Shown in pieces: positions 1 to 8,566 of a stretch of DNA of 64,000 nucleotides. The stretch lies in the NCBI RefSeq assembly GCF_030160455.1, contig NZ_BSOJ01000019.1, positions 31,843 through 95,842 of the forward strand, given 5' to 3'. The notes below the pieces were generated by a model. That model saw only the letters and a list, made by a program, of their open reading frames with translations. It was not told the origin of the DNA and did not search any database. The number at the start of each line of letters is the position of its first letter. Positions within the stretch are counted from its first letter, which is position 1. This DNA comes from Limnobacter litoralis. Lineage in GTDB: Bacteria; Pseudomonadota; Gammaproteobacteria; Burkholderiales; Burkholderiaceae_B. Made by a program: the position numbers and the translations under genes.

Positions 1-501
1 GCCATCCTGAATGATGGGCATGACCACCCCGTCGTAATGCGACCGGTTAAAAATAATCGACTGGCCTGCACCGGGCACCTGGGCATGCACGCGCCACAGA
101 AAGTCATGGGCCTCTTCAATTTCAGAAGGCACCTTGAAAGACACCATGCGCAGCGACATGGGATGAATGCCTCGCATGATGGCGCGAGCCACCCCGTCTT
201 TTCCGGCGGTGTCCATGCCCTGAAAAATCACGAGTAATTTGCGCTCGCCCTGGGCATACAGACAGGTCAGCAGGCGGTCCAGTCGCTCGGAGAGCTGGTC
301 AATTCGTTCCTGCATGCTCTCTTTGCTGGGCATGTCGCCGTAGCGCGTCGGCCATTGTCGAAGACGAACCGCCTTGCCATTGACCATGCAGGCCTGCCCC
401 AGAATTTCCCACTGGCTTTCTGGCACCAGGGCATCTGGCAGCACCTTCTCTGACCGCTTTGGCGCTCGCTTTTTATTGATTTTTGGATCGGGTTTGTTCA
501 C
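1..501 (-). CDS. ppk2: Polyphosphate kinase 2 family protein (5' part; gene runs off the window)
   Basis: Reading the minus strand from a GTG at 501 gives 167 codons open to the window edge. The protein has the PPK2 P-loop FQGMDTAGKDG, then a Walker-B-side region with VSFKVPSEIEEAHDFLWR and FNRSHYDGV, all characteristic of PPK2 enzymes that transfer phosphate between polyphosphate and nucleotides in the cytoplasm. The GTG start overlaps the stop codon of the upstream indolepyruvate oxidoreductase gene (GTGA), which suggests translational coupling and one transcript. The C-terminal half, which would help assign the PPK2 class and nucleotide preference, lies outside the window. The family call is safe; substrate is not determined. 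Confidence 0.9.
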   Translation of the reverse strand, partial: MNKPDPKINKKRAPKRSEKVLPDALVPESQWEILGQACMVNGKAVRLRQWPTRYGDMPSKESMQERIDQLSERLDRLLTCLYAQGERKLLVIFQGMDTAGKDGVARAIMRGIHPMSLRMVSFKVPSEIEEAHDFLWRVHAQVPGAGQSIIFNRSHYDGVVMPIIQDG

Positions 502-3500
502 GTTGGCCTGCGCTGTTGTTGGGTTGCCTGAATCAATTCGTCTTTGTACTTTTCAAACGATTTCAAGCGAACGAGACCAAAGCCCTTGACCTTGTCGAAC
601 AGTTGCAGCGTATGGGTCAATTGAGGCAGCGTCGCCTTCAAATCGGACTGACCATTCTGCATGACTTCCAGCCAAGATTCAAACCAGCCCACCAAAAGCC
701 GCTGATTCTTTGCCTCAGTGCTGTACCGGAAAGGGTCTAGCCAACCACCGCGAATACCCCTGCAAGCAGCAAGTAGACGCAAGGCAAGCATTCCACCGTG
801 CTTGACACGCCTTTTTTTAGGTCGATCTTGATGACCACCCGCAAGCCATGAAGGCGCGAAATGAAACACCATGCGGGCGCCCTTGCCATATTTGGCCAAT
901 GTGTCATTGACAAAATCTGTCTCTGTATACAGTCGGGCCACCTCATACTCATCTTTGTGGGCCAAAAGCCTGTAATAGGTTTTGCACAGGTGAAGCCAAT
1001 GTGGCTCCATGGCTTGGCGCACAAATGAAGGACGTAGCGCCTGCATGGTCTGTTTGAAGCGGTTCGCGTAGGCAGCATTCTGATAATGCTCAAGATCGTT
1101 ACACATGCGTTGAAATGCGGCTTCAGTGGTTTCAACGGAATCCTGAGGGTCTTCAGGCAGAAGTTGTCGAATGCGTTCCGGATAGACGGCCAAACACCGT
1201 CCAAGACCAAAAGCCAGACTGTTTTTCTCGGTTTGAACGCCATTCAGCGCGATGGCCTGCATCAGGGACTCCAGATGCAAAGGCACCCAACCTTTTTGCC
1301 AGGCCAGACCCAACAACAGCGTGTTGGCAAACACCGTGTCTCCCAGCAACTCTCTTGCGAGGTCTTTTGCGCGAACCTCGACCATGCGTGCAGCGGGATC
1401 ATTCAAGGCCTGGCGAAGGTCATCATGCAACACTTGCCGAGGGGCGTACCAGTCTGGGTTGTGAATGAAATCCGCGGTGGGAGACGCATCGGCATCGATG
1501 ACCACTTGTGCATCGTCTTTCAGTAATTCAAGCGTGGCCGGGTGTGCCGCCACAAACAGGTCGCCCGCCAGTAACAAGTCCGCCTCACCCACTGGAATTT
1601 TTGCGCCGGCCAGCGTTTGGCCTGCGGGGGCAATTTGCAGATGTGAATAGACTGCGCCACCCTTCTGGGCAAGGCCCGCCATGTCCAGGCCATTGACCTC
1701 CAGCCCCTCAATGTGTGCCGCCATGCCAAGCAGGGCTCCGATGGTGACCACGCCGGTGCCACCCACGCCAACCACCAGGGAGGCATAGCGCCGATCAAGC
1801 TTGCCGGGTTGCAACGTAAATTCAGGCGTGGGCAGATCGACTAGCAAGCCAGCCAGATCGTGTTGCACGCGACTGACCGCCGGTTTCAGCAATTCAGCCC
1901 CCTCAACCGTCACCAGGCTGGGGCACAAACCTTCCAGGCAACTGTAATCTTTGTTGCAGGTGGATTGATTGATGGTTCGCTTGACACCCCACACGGTCTT
2001 GACGGGTTCAATCGACAAACAATTTGAATGCTCTGAACAGTCACCGCAACCCTCACACACACGCGGATTGATCATGACCCGCTTGGGCGGATCAGGGTAC
2101 ATCGGCCCTCCGGTTTGCGGATCAACCCTTTTTCGCCTGCGGCGTTTTTCTGACGCACAGGTCTGTTCATAAATCAGCACCGTGGTGCCCGCAATGTCAC
2201 GCAACTGCCTTTGTACCGCATCCAGTTGGCTGCGATCATAAATGTTGACGTCGGGTGCGATTGGGTCGCTTTCATGCAAAAGGTTGTATTGACCAGGATT
2301 GTCAGTCACGATCACGACCCTGGATACGTTTTCGGCCTGCAGTTGGCGGGTCAGCTGTGGCACAGTCAAAGTGCCATCAATGTGCTGGCCACCCGTCATG
2401 GCGACTGCGTCGTTGTACAACAGCTTATAAGTAATATTCACACCCGCAGACACACTGGCGCGAATGGCCAGAATGCCGGAATGAAAGTAGGTGCCGTCGC
2501 CAAGATTGGCAAACACATGCTTGGTCTGGGTAAAAGGCGCCTGACCGATCCAGGGCACGCCCTCCCCGCCCATTTGCGTGAATGTCTCGGTGTTGCGATC
2601 CATCCAGACCACCATGTAGTGGCACCCAATGCCAGCCATGGCGCGACTGCCCTCGGGCACTTTGGTGGAGGTGTTGTGCGGGCAACCCGAGCAGAAGTAA
2701 GGCTTACGCTCAATGGGCGCGTGTGTGGGGTGACCCACCTCTTCACGATGGGCAATGGTGTGGAGTCTGCTACGAAAGCTATGGCGTATCTCGGGTGGCA
2801 AGTCAAAGTGCGACAGCCGGGCGGCAATGGCTCTTGCAATGCGGGCAGGGTCAAGCTCGTAATGGGCTGGAAGTAGCCATCGTCCCTGGGGAACCGACCA
2901 TTCACCACCTTCCCGGCCGTCTTCGGCCGCCCTTTCGTCAAACTTGCCATACACACGTGGGCGAACGTCCTCCCGCCAGGCGTACAGTTCCTCCTTGATC
3001 TGGTATTCGATCATCTGGCGTTTTTCTTCCACCACCAGAATTTCCTGCAAACCCGTGGCAAATTCTCGAATTCCAGTGGCGTCAAGTGGCCAGACCATGC
3101 CCACTTTGAACAATCGAATACCCAATTCAGCGCAGGCCTGTTCGGTCAATCCCAGGTCATTTAAGGCCTGCAAAGTGTCGCAATAGGCCTTGCCACTGGC
3201 CACGATGCCAAAGCGGGGATTGGGCGAGTCGTACACGGTGCGGTTGATCTTGTTGGCACGCGCAAACGCCATGGCTGCGTAAAGCTTCATGTCGAGCAAT
3301 CGGGCTTCCTGGGCCAGGGGGCTGTCGGGCCACCTTATGTTCAAACCGTCGGGCGGCATCTCGAAATCGGTGGGCAATGCGATGGTGTAGCGATCTGGAT
3401 CCACCCAGACCGATGCAGAACTTTCCACAATGTCGGCGATTGCCTTGAAGCCGACCCAGACGCCTGCGTAACGGCTCATGGCATAACCCAGCACACCCAA

Positions 3501-4085
3501 ATCAAAATATTCTTGCAGGGTGGCAGGAAACAAAACGGGGATCATGCACGCCTTGAGCACATGGTCTGACTGATGGGGCAAGGTCGAACTTTTCGCGGCA
3601 TGGTCGTCGCCAGCCACCAGCAACACCCCGCCATGGCGCGATGTACCTGCGGCATTGGCGTGTTTCAGCACATCCACACTGCGGTCAACGCCAGGCCCTT
3701 TGCCGTACCACAGCCCAAACACGCCATCTACCTGGGCTCCCTGAAACAGATTGACCTGCTGTGACCCCCAGACGGCCGTGGCGCCAAGGTCCTCGTTCAA
3801 ACCGGGCTGAAACTGGATGTTCGCCTGCCGCAAATGAGATTTGGCCGCCCAGAAAGCCTGATCGACACCGCCCAGAGGTGACCCTCGATAGCCCGACACA
3901 AAGCCGCCGGTGTTCAGACCTGCCTTTTTGTCGAGCTGGGCCTGCAACAGCGTCAGGCGCACTAGCGCCTGTGATCCATTGAGAAACACTCGACCTTTCG
4001 GCAAGGTGTATTTGTCATTGAGGGAAATGTGGGTGCCGGCCAGAGTGGCCAGCGGCTTAAGCTCAGCGTGTTCAGGTGCGTTCAT
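498..4085 (-). CDS. Indolepyruvate ferredoxin oxidoreductase, fused alpha/gamma subunits
   Basis: The 1195-residue protein matches the fused IorA-IorB type that oxidatively decarboxylates aryl- or branched-chain 2-oxoacids to acyl-CoA. The N-terminal pyrimidine-binding TPP domain is followed by a Cys-containing segment (YFCSGCPHNTST) and the TPP-binding domain with GIGCHYMVVW. A ferredoxin-like cysteine cluster (CEGCGDCSEHSNC, later CNKDYSCLEGLCP) should hold an iron-sulphur centre. The C-terminal gamma-type domain starts at GVGGTGVVTIGALLG. Start ATG at 4085 has GGAGG about 11 nt upstream. The gene overlaps ppk2 at its 3' end. It probably serves amino-acid catabolism (Phe, Tyr, Trp or branched chain); the exact substrate cannot be told from sequence. 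Confidence 0.93.
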   Translation of the reverse strand: MNAPEHAELKPLATLAGTHISLNDKYTLPKGRVFLNGSQALVRLTLLQAQLDKKAGLNTGGFVSGYRGSPLGGVDQAFWAAKSHLRQANIQFQPGLNEDLGATAVWGSQQVNLFQGAQVDGVFGLWYGKGPGVDRSVDVLKHANAAGTSRHGGVLLVAGDDHAAKSSTLPHQSDHVLKACMIPVLFPATLQEYFDLGVLGYAMSRYAGVWVGFKAIADIVESSASVWVDPDRYTIALPTDFEMPPDGLNIRWPDSPLAQEARLLDMKLYAAMAFARANKINRTVYDSPNPRFGIVASGKAYCDTLQALNDLGLTEQACAELGIRLFKVGMVWPLDATGIREFATGLQEILVVEEKRQMIEYQIKEELYAWREDVRPRVYGKFDERAAEDGREGGEWSVPQGRWLLPAHYELDPARIARAIAARLSHFDLPPEIRHSFRSRLHTIAHREEVGHPTHAPIERKPYFCSGCPHNTSTKVPEGSRAMAGIGCHYMVVWMDRNTETFTQMGGEGVPWIGQAPFTQTKHVFANLGDGTYFHSGILAIRASVSAGVNITYKLLYNDAVAMTGGQHIDGTLTVPQLTRQLQAENVSRVVIVTDNPGQYNLLHESDPIAPDVNIYDRSQLDAVQRQLRDIAGTTVLIYEQTCASEKRRRRKRVDPQTGGPMYPDPPKRVMINPRVCEGCGDCSEHSNCLSIEPVKTVWGVKRTINQSTCNKDYSCLEGLCPSLVTVEGAELLKPAVSRVQHDLAGLLVDLPTPEFTLQPGKLDRRYASLVVGVGGTGVVTIGALLGMAAHIEGLEVNGLDMAGLAQKGGAVYSHLQIAPAGQTLAGAKIPVGEADLLLAGDLFVAAHPATLELLKDDAQVVIDADASPTADFIHNPDWYAPRQVLHDDLRQALNDPAARMVEVRAKDLARELLGDTVFANTLLLGLAWQKGWVPLHLESLMQAIALNGVQTEKNSLAFGLGRCLAVYPERIRQLLPEDPQDSVETTEAAFQRMCNDLEHYQNAAYANRFKQTMQALRPSFVRQAMEPHWLHLCKTYYRLLAHKDEYEVARLYTETDFVNDTLAKYGKGARMVFHFAPSWLAGGHQDRPKKRRVKHGGMLALRLLAACRGIRGGWLDPFRYSTEAKNQRLLVGWFESWLEVMQNGQSDLKATLPQLTHTLQLFDKVKGFGLVRLKSFEKYKDELIQATQQQRRPT

Positions 4086-4206
4086 AAACCAGCAACCTCC
4101 GCAAGATGGTGTACATCCGGTGAGTTGGGTTGGCTGACACTCGACCTTGTGGGCCAGTCAACCGTGTCTGACCAGTGTTGCACAGCCGAGGGGCGGGTTC
4201 AAGCCC

Positions 4207-4917
4207 CTAATCGGGGTCGTGGGTTTGTATGTCGCGCAAGTTGTTCAGCTGAAACATTTCTTCAGTGCTGGGGTAGCGCTTTTTCTGATGACGGGCAGGT
4301 AGTTTTTCGCCAGAAAAAAGCTCAACAGCCGTGCGGGCGACCTCTTTGGTGTCAAGCGCGGCATAGGCCGACACAATCGCTGCACCAGCCACAGGTAAAA
4401 CCCGAGAGGCTGCGCGCTTGATGGTCCGCTTGAACAGCATTTGCCCCAACTGCCGAGAGACCCGAACCGTGAGATCACGACCACCGCCACGGGCAAATTG
4501 ATCCACATAGTCCAGAAGACTGGGGGTCGGCTCGGGGTGCTCCAAAGGCATGGCCTTTTCATATTCCTGCTGGGCGGTATTCACCACATGGCGAAACAGG
4601 CAGGTGGTCATTTCCTCTTGTGTCACCTTGGAATGCCCATACGCGGCAGCAATGTCTACCACAAGCTGAGCCTGAATGCGCCAGACCATGGCCAGGTCCG
4701 GAAGAATGGTCATGAAACCAAGTGGCCCAACCGGCAACGAAAGCGTTCCGGACACTGCCGCAGCCTTGGCACTGGCCTTTCGCGTGAGATCCCGGCTACG
4801 CTCCAGTGGGCGTTTTGCGGCCTGCTTTTCACCAGCTTCGGGAATTCCGCCGGTGATCAAACTGATCACCGCCTCAACCGGCCCCGACAGGAAAGTAGGA
4901 AATTTGTAAACTTGCAT
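4207..4917 (-). CDS. EcsC family protein
   Basis: The product (236 residues from ATG 4917; a GTG at 4959 would add 14) matches the EcsC family by overall pattern: an N-terminal Lys/Arg-rich region, a glycine-rich hydrophobic segment (GTLSLPVGPLGFMTILPDL), and a C-terminal hydrophobic stretch with VAGAAIVSAYAALDT. EcsC proteins are bacterial membrane-associated proteins of poorly defined role. Neither start has a good Shine-Dalgarno sequence. It stands alone between the ior-ppk2 unit on the same strand and the divergent Tad operon, so the context gives no function. Confidence 0.75.
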   Translation of the reverse strand: MQVYKFPTFLSGPVEAVISLITGGIPEAGEKQAAKRPLERSRDLTRKASAKAAAVSGTLSLPVGPLGFMTILPDLAMVWRIQAQLVVDIAAAYGHSKVTQEEMTTCLFRHVVNTAQQEYEKAMPLEHPEPTPSLLDYVDQFARGGGRDLTVRVSRQLGQMLFKRTIKRAASRVLPVAGAAIVSAYAALDTKEVARTAVELFSGEKLPARHQKKRYPSTEEMFQLNNLRDIQTHDPD

Positions 4918-4984
4918 GAAATAACATTGTAAATGCGTAAAAAATCGCTCAATCGACACTGTAAATAAATAGAGTCGCTGTAGT

Positions 4985-5163
4985 ATCCTAGCCGATAAGG
5001 GCTAATCATTTTGGGTGCAGAACCCTAATTGAAGCTAGCCCCGATGGGCAAACCGATGAAAAGAAGGGATGTTTCGCCACCTGCTTATCACTTTGCCACT
5101 GGAGCATCCACCCTACTATGGGGGAAAGGTCTCAGATCTTTTTGATACATCTTGAGGAGTCAG
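4985..5163 (+). promoter_or_regulatory. Structured leader upstream of the Flp pilin genes
   Basis: The stretch before flp1 has no ORF but several self-complementary blocks: GGGT/ACCC near 5015-5030, GCCC-CGAT-GGGC near 5037-5049, and GGGATG/GCATCC between about 5068 and 5112. CTCA-GAT (5132-5138) can pair with ATC-T-TGAG (5150-5157), which would partly cover the GAGG ribosome-binding site of flp1. The motif GGGCAAACC also occurs here. An RNA-level switch or a long, stable 5' UTR for abundant pilin mRNA is an inference; no known riboswitch family is matched with confidence. Confidence 0.35.
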
Positions 5164-5167
5164 TGCC

Positions 5168-5344
5168 ATGAAAAAAGTTTCACAACTGCCGTTGGTTAAG
5201 AAAAACAAGCAAGAGGGCGCATCCCTGATCGAATATGCGGTAATCGCAGCTTTGATAGTCGGGATTGCCGTTTTAGTTTTCCCAACATTGCAAACAGGAC
5301 TTTCAACGGCATTCAGTAACATTTCAGCCCAACTGTCTAAATAA
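5168..5344 (+). CDS. flp1: Flp-type major pilin 1
   Basis: A 58-residue Flp prepilin. A basic leader ends in Gly17, and the mature protein begins ASLIEYAVIAAL, the Flp motif with Glu at +5 and Tyr at +6; the prepilin peptidase should cut after the Gly. The rest is one hydrophobic helix and a short tail ending AQLSK. ATG 5168 has GAGGAG upstream. It is the first gene of the Tad operon and would be the main subunit of the bundled adhesive pilus. The mature part is nearly identical to flp2 (39 of 41 residues), while the leaders differ clearly. Confidence 0.95.
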   Translation: MKKVSQLPLVKKNKQEGASLIEYAVIAALIVGIAVLVFPTLQTGLSTAFSNISAQLSK

Positions 5345-5440
5345 ATAGTGTTTTGGGTTAGCCAAATTCGTTTTTGTTTGCTCGTAACTGCAAGAAAATT
5401 TACCTAATCTAAATCTTGCAGAGACGAGAACAGCTCTTCA

Positions 5441-5470
5441 ATTGGGGTAACCCAAACCCAATAATTTTTT
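5441..5470 (+). terminator. Rho-independent terminator/attenuator between flp1 and flp2
   Basis: ATTGGG (5441-5446) pairs with CCCAAT (5457-5462), followed by AATTTTTT. An alternative inner stem TTGGG-GTAA-CCCAA uses the same bases. A leaky terminator here would make flp1 mRNA more abundant than that of flp2 and the assembly genes, as expected for a major pilin. The stem is short, so efficiency is uncertain. Confidence 0.6.
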
Positions 5471-5515
5471 ATTCAAGCCCTACTTTAATTTAAAGAAAAT
5501 AGCACAGGAGACACC

Positions 5516-5695
5516 ATGAAAAAGCCAACACACTCACTTAAAAAAAACAGGAAAATCAGCCAAACTGGCGCTTCACTGATTGAATATGCAGTGATTGCAG
5601 CGTTGATCGTTGGCATAGCGGTGCTGGTTTTTCCAACTCTGCAAACTGGTCTGTCAACCGCATTCACAAAAATAAGTGCGCAGCTATCCAAGTAA
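5516..5695 (+). CDS. flp2: Flp-type pilin 2
   Basis: A 59-residue Flp prepilin with an 18-residue basic leader ending in Gly and the same mature start ASLIEYAVIAAL. The mature part differs from Flp1 only at two neighbouring positions near the C terminus (SN becomes TK). ATG 5516 is preceded by AGGAG at good spacing. The nucleotide sequences of the two pilin genes differ at many third positions, so this is an old duplication under strong protein-level constraint rather than a recent copy. It may be a minor or conditionally expressed subunit, or simply extra dosage. Confidence 0.95.
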   Translation: MKKPTHSLKKNRKISQTGASLIEYAVIAALIVGIAVLVFPTLQTGLSTAFTKISAQLSK

Positions 5696-5714
5696 CAGTC
5701 CAGGACTCAAAGCG

Positions 5715-6218
5715 ATGTATCCGATTCGCAACTTGACGTTTTCGCGCAAACTTCTATTTCGAAATTTGCGGCGGCAGAGCGGGGCAAACCTCATAGAGTT
5801 TGCCTTTGTTCTGCCTGTGGTGCTGTTGGTTGTCTTCGGTGTCGTTGGTTTCAGTATCGTTTTTGTAGTTCAGCACTCCCTAAGTTCTGCGGTTTCTCAA
5901 GGTGCGCGTGTAGTCGCTGTTGCTGGATCAACTGGAGATGCCGAATCAGCTGCGCGGCAAATTTTGCAAAGCTCGTTACCCTCGGCGTTGTATCCAAGTG
6001 GTTTTACATTCCAAGGACCGACCATCACCAGCGCCAGCAGTTGTAGTGCCTCGCTCGCTTCGGGCAGCAATCCGACGCTCGCATGCATGAAATTTCAGGG
6101 ATTTTTTACGCCAGCCAATAATCCATTTTTGGCCAGTTTCCCGCTGATCAATAAACTATTACCCACACAACTGACTGCCAGTACAGTGGTGCTATACCAA
6201 ACGAGCAGTTCCTTGTAA
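5715..6218 (+). CDS. tadE: TadE-like pseudopilin
   Basis: A 167-residue protein from ATG 5715 (AGGA about 9 nt upstream; the reading frame is open farther 5' but would overlap flp2). After about 20 residues it has QSGANLIEFAFVLPVV, a prepilin-peptidase site like that of Flp but in the longer TadE context, then one transmembrane helix and an extracytoplasmic domain with two cysteines. TadE pseudopilins are processed by the same peptidase and are needed for pilus assembly. No TadF or TadG gene accompanies it here. Confidence 0.88.
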   Translation: MYPIRNLTFSRKLLFRNLRRQSGANLIEFAFVLPVVLLVVFGVVGFSIVFVVQHSLSSAVSQGARVVAVAGSTGDAESAARQILQSSLPSALYPSGFTFQGPTITSASSCSASLASGSNPTLACMKFQGFFTPANNPFLASFPLINKLLPTQLTASTVVLYQTSSSL

Positions 6219-6254
6219 GCCAAATAATTTGATTGACTGGGAGACAACAGAGAG

Positions 6255-7223
6255 ATGTCAGGAAAAACAAAAATAATCGCTCTGATACTGTTGGCTGTGG
6301 GCCTTGTGTTCATGGCCATGGCCTTTTTATCGGGCCAAAAAGTTCAGAAAAGCAGCCAGGCTGTAAAGACAGAGGTTGAGCGCAAACCGGTGGTCGTCAG
6401 CAGCGTTGCCATCAAATTTGGCGAACCCATCAAGGCCGATCAGGTCCGAATTGACAAATTCGCGATCGCACCAGAAGGCACCTTCAAGTCGGTGGAGGAA
6501 GTACTTGGCAAAAAAGCCCTGTTCAACATCCCGGCCGGCTCACCCATCACCAAATCATTCTTTGAAGCCGGCGCTGTGGCGCAAGAAGTGCGTGAAGGTT
6601 ATCGCGCTTTTGCAGTCAAGCTGGATGACAACAATGTCACCACCGACAAAATCAAGGCTGGCGACTTTGTCGATGTATTCTCCATGTTCAAGAGCAACAA
6701 CACCGAGGTAAAACAGACTGTTTCCCGCATGGTGTTGCCGAAACTGCGCGTGTTGGCTGTGGGCGATCAATTGGTGAATACACCCGACGCAGCGCAAGAC
6801 ACCAACAACCCTAACGACCCCAACAACCGTAACAAGCCACAAAAGCGGGCCATCACAGTGGAAGTGCCAGTGGCTGAAGTCAACACCATTGCCGTTGCGC
6901 AAAACGAAGGCTCCCTATACCTCGTGATCAGAAACCCGGATGACTTGGCGATGCCCGACACCAGCAAGTACCCTGCTCCCACCACTGTTCTGCAACCCGT
7001 CAAACAAAAGGTGGCGACAGTCAAAGGCATCAAGATGGAGCCCATTCCGGACAGTGAGTTGACCGACGAGGATCGTGCCTACGCAGGCACTTCGCTGGGT
7101 GATGTGGTATTGCCCGGCAGTCAGAAAAAAGAAGAGAAAAAACAGACGGTGAGGGCCGCTGCCAGCTCATCCACCGTGGAAGTGATTCGTGGCGGAGAAG
7201 TGTCGCGTGAGAGGGCAAAATAA
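6255..7223 (+). CDS. cpaB: Flp pilus assembly protein RcpC/CpaB
   Basis: The 322-residue protein has an N-terminal membrane anchor (LILLAVGLVFMAMAFL) followed by a SAF-like region (VSSVAIKFGEPIKADQVRIDK), an Asn/Pro-rich linker near residues 180-195, and a C-terminal domain with AITVEVPVAEVNTIAVAQN. RcpC/CpaB is a periplasmic partner of the RcpA secretin in Tad systems. The gene ends in TAA directly followed by the ATG of the secretin gene (TAAATG), so the two are translated together. Confidence 0.92.
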   Translation: MSGKTKIIALILLAVGLVFMAMAFLSGQKVQKSSQAVKTEVERKPVVVSSVAIKFGEPIKADQVRIDKFAIAPEGTFKSVEEVLGKKALFNIPAGSPITKSFFEAGAVAQEVREGYRAFAVKLDDNNVTTDKIKAGDFVDVFSMFKSNNTEVKQTVSRMVLPKLRVLAVGDQLVNTPDAAQDTNNPNDPNNRNKPQKRAITVEVPVAEVNTIAVAQNEGSLYLVIRNPDDLAMPDTSKYPAPTTVLQPVKQKVATVKGIKMEPIPDSELTDEDRAYAGTSLGDVVLPGSQKKEEKKQTVRAAASSSTVEVIRGGEVSRERAK

Positions 7224-8552
7224 ATGAAATTGGCGTTTAAAAACAAAAGCCTTGTCAGCGCCTTGGCGCTGGGTTTGTTGTTGAGTGCACCAGCTGCCTG
7301 GGCACCCCAAGCCATGGCCCAGAACTCCAGCAATGCCGCCAGCAAACCCTTCGTACTGAGCATCAGCACAGGCTTTCAGCGAATTGTAACCTTACCCGCC
7401 GTTCCGGCGAGGGTGGCCATTGGCGACCCCAGCATTGCCAGCGTGTCTGTACTCAAGCCCACTGGCAAGGGCAATGCAGGTGCAGGTGTATTGGTAACCG
7501 GCCTGAAAACCGGCTCTACCTCGCTGTTGATCTGGGACAAAGGATCCTCCATGGCCCGCGTGATCACTGTGTCGGTGACGGGCAAAGGCGCTCAAACCAT
7601 TTCGGACATCAAAGACCTGAACCTTTCAACGGACAATCAGGTTTTAAAGCTTTCAGGTTCTACGCCCGATGTGGCAGCCTATGAGCAAGCGCGTGAAAGC
7701 CTGAGCAAATCATCCGGAAAAGAAGGGGAAGGTTCAGACCTGATCGACACAGCCACCTTGCAAGTGCCAGGTGCCGTGCAGGTGGATGTCAAGGTTGTTG
7801 AATACAGCAAGACCGAGATGCAAAAGCTGGGTATCAATCTGTTCAGAAATGGCGGTGCGTTCGATGGAACGAACATCATTCAGAACGCCTTCACGATTAC
7901 CGCCACCAGCACACGCAACGATCTAAACCTGGTCTTAAACATTCTTCAGACCGATGGCTACGCCCGAATTTTGGCTGAGCCCTCTCTGGTTGCACAATCG
8001 GGTCAGGAAGCCTCGTTTCTGGCCGGTGGTGAGGTGCCGATTCCAGTACCAGCTGGCAATGGCACAGTGGGCATTCAGTACAAAAAATTCGGTATTGGCC
8101 TGACATTCAAACCCACCATTTTGTCGAACAAGACCATCGCACTGAATGTGGCGCCCGAGGTGAGTGATCTCGACTTTACCCGTGGCACGTCCATTCAAGG
8201 CATCGTGGTACCCGCTATTTTGACCCGAAGGGCCAGCACGACCGTGGAACTGGGCGAGAACCAGACTTTCGTCATTGGCGGATTGGTCAGCCGAAACATT
8301 GTGGCCAACGCCAGCAAAGTGCCCTGGTTGTCCGAAATTCCTGTATTAGGCGCTTTCTTCAAGAACAACAACTACAACCGAGAGGACAAAGAATTGCTGA
8401 TCATGGTGACACCACATTTCGTGAAGCCACGTGACAGCAAAGCCCCGAAACTTCCCCTGCCTGGCGAAAACATTGGTGCCCACCCGCGGAGCGTGTGGGG
8501 TCAACTGTTTTTACCCAGTAAAAACGAGCCAGTGCCTGGCTTCAGTAACTAA
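7224..8552 (+). CDS. cpaC: Tad secretin RcpA/CpaC
   Basis: A 442-residue outer-membrane secretin. It has a signal peptide (first ~33 residues, ending AQAMAQ-like), an N-terminal BON/N0-like part with LPAVPARVAIGDPSIASV, a middle region with VQVDVKVVEYSKTEMQKLG, and the C-terminal secretin domain with VPIPVPAGNGTVGIQYKKFG and GLVSRNIVANASKVPWLSEI. It should form the outer-membrane ring through which the Flp pilus passes. Its start abuts the cpaB stop; tadZ follows 14 nt later. Confidence 0.95.
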   Translation: MKLAFKNKSLVSALALGLLLSAPAAWAPQAMAQNSSNAASKPFVLSISTGFQRIVTLPAVPARVAIGDPSIASVSVLKPTGKGNAGAGVLVTGLKTGSTSLLIWDKGSSMARVITVSVTGKGAQTISDIKDLNLSTDNQVLKLSGSTPDVAAYEQARESLSKSSGKEGEGSDLIDTATLQVPGAVQVDVKVVEYSKTEMQKLGINLFRNGGAFDGTNIIQNAFTITATSTRNDLNLVLNILQTDGYARILAEPSLVAQSGQEASFLAGGEVPIPVPAGNGTVGIQYKKFGIGLTFKPTILSNKTIALNVAPEVSDLDFTRGTSIQGIVVPAILTRRASTTVELGENQTFVIGGLVSRNIVANASKVPWLSEIPVLGAFFKNNNYNREDKELLIMVTPHFVKPRDSKAPKLPLPGENIGAHPRSVWGQLFLPSKNEPVPGFSN

Positions 8553-8566
8553 GGGGGCCCGGGCTT

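Noticed and set aside
5040..5110. Cyclic di-GMP-I (GEMM) riboswitch suggested by GGGCAAACC in the pilin leader
   Set aside because: The second conserved half (CGCAAAGCC-type) and the GAAA-closed P2 stem are missing, so only a structured leader is claimed.
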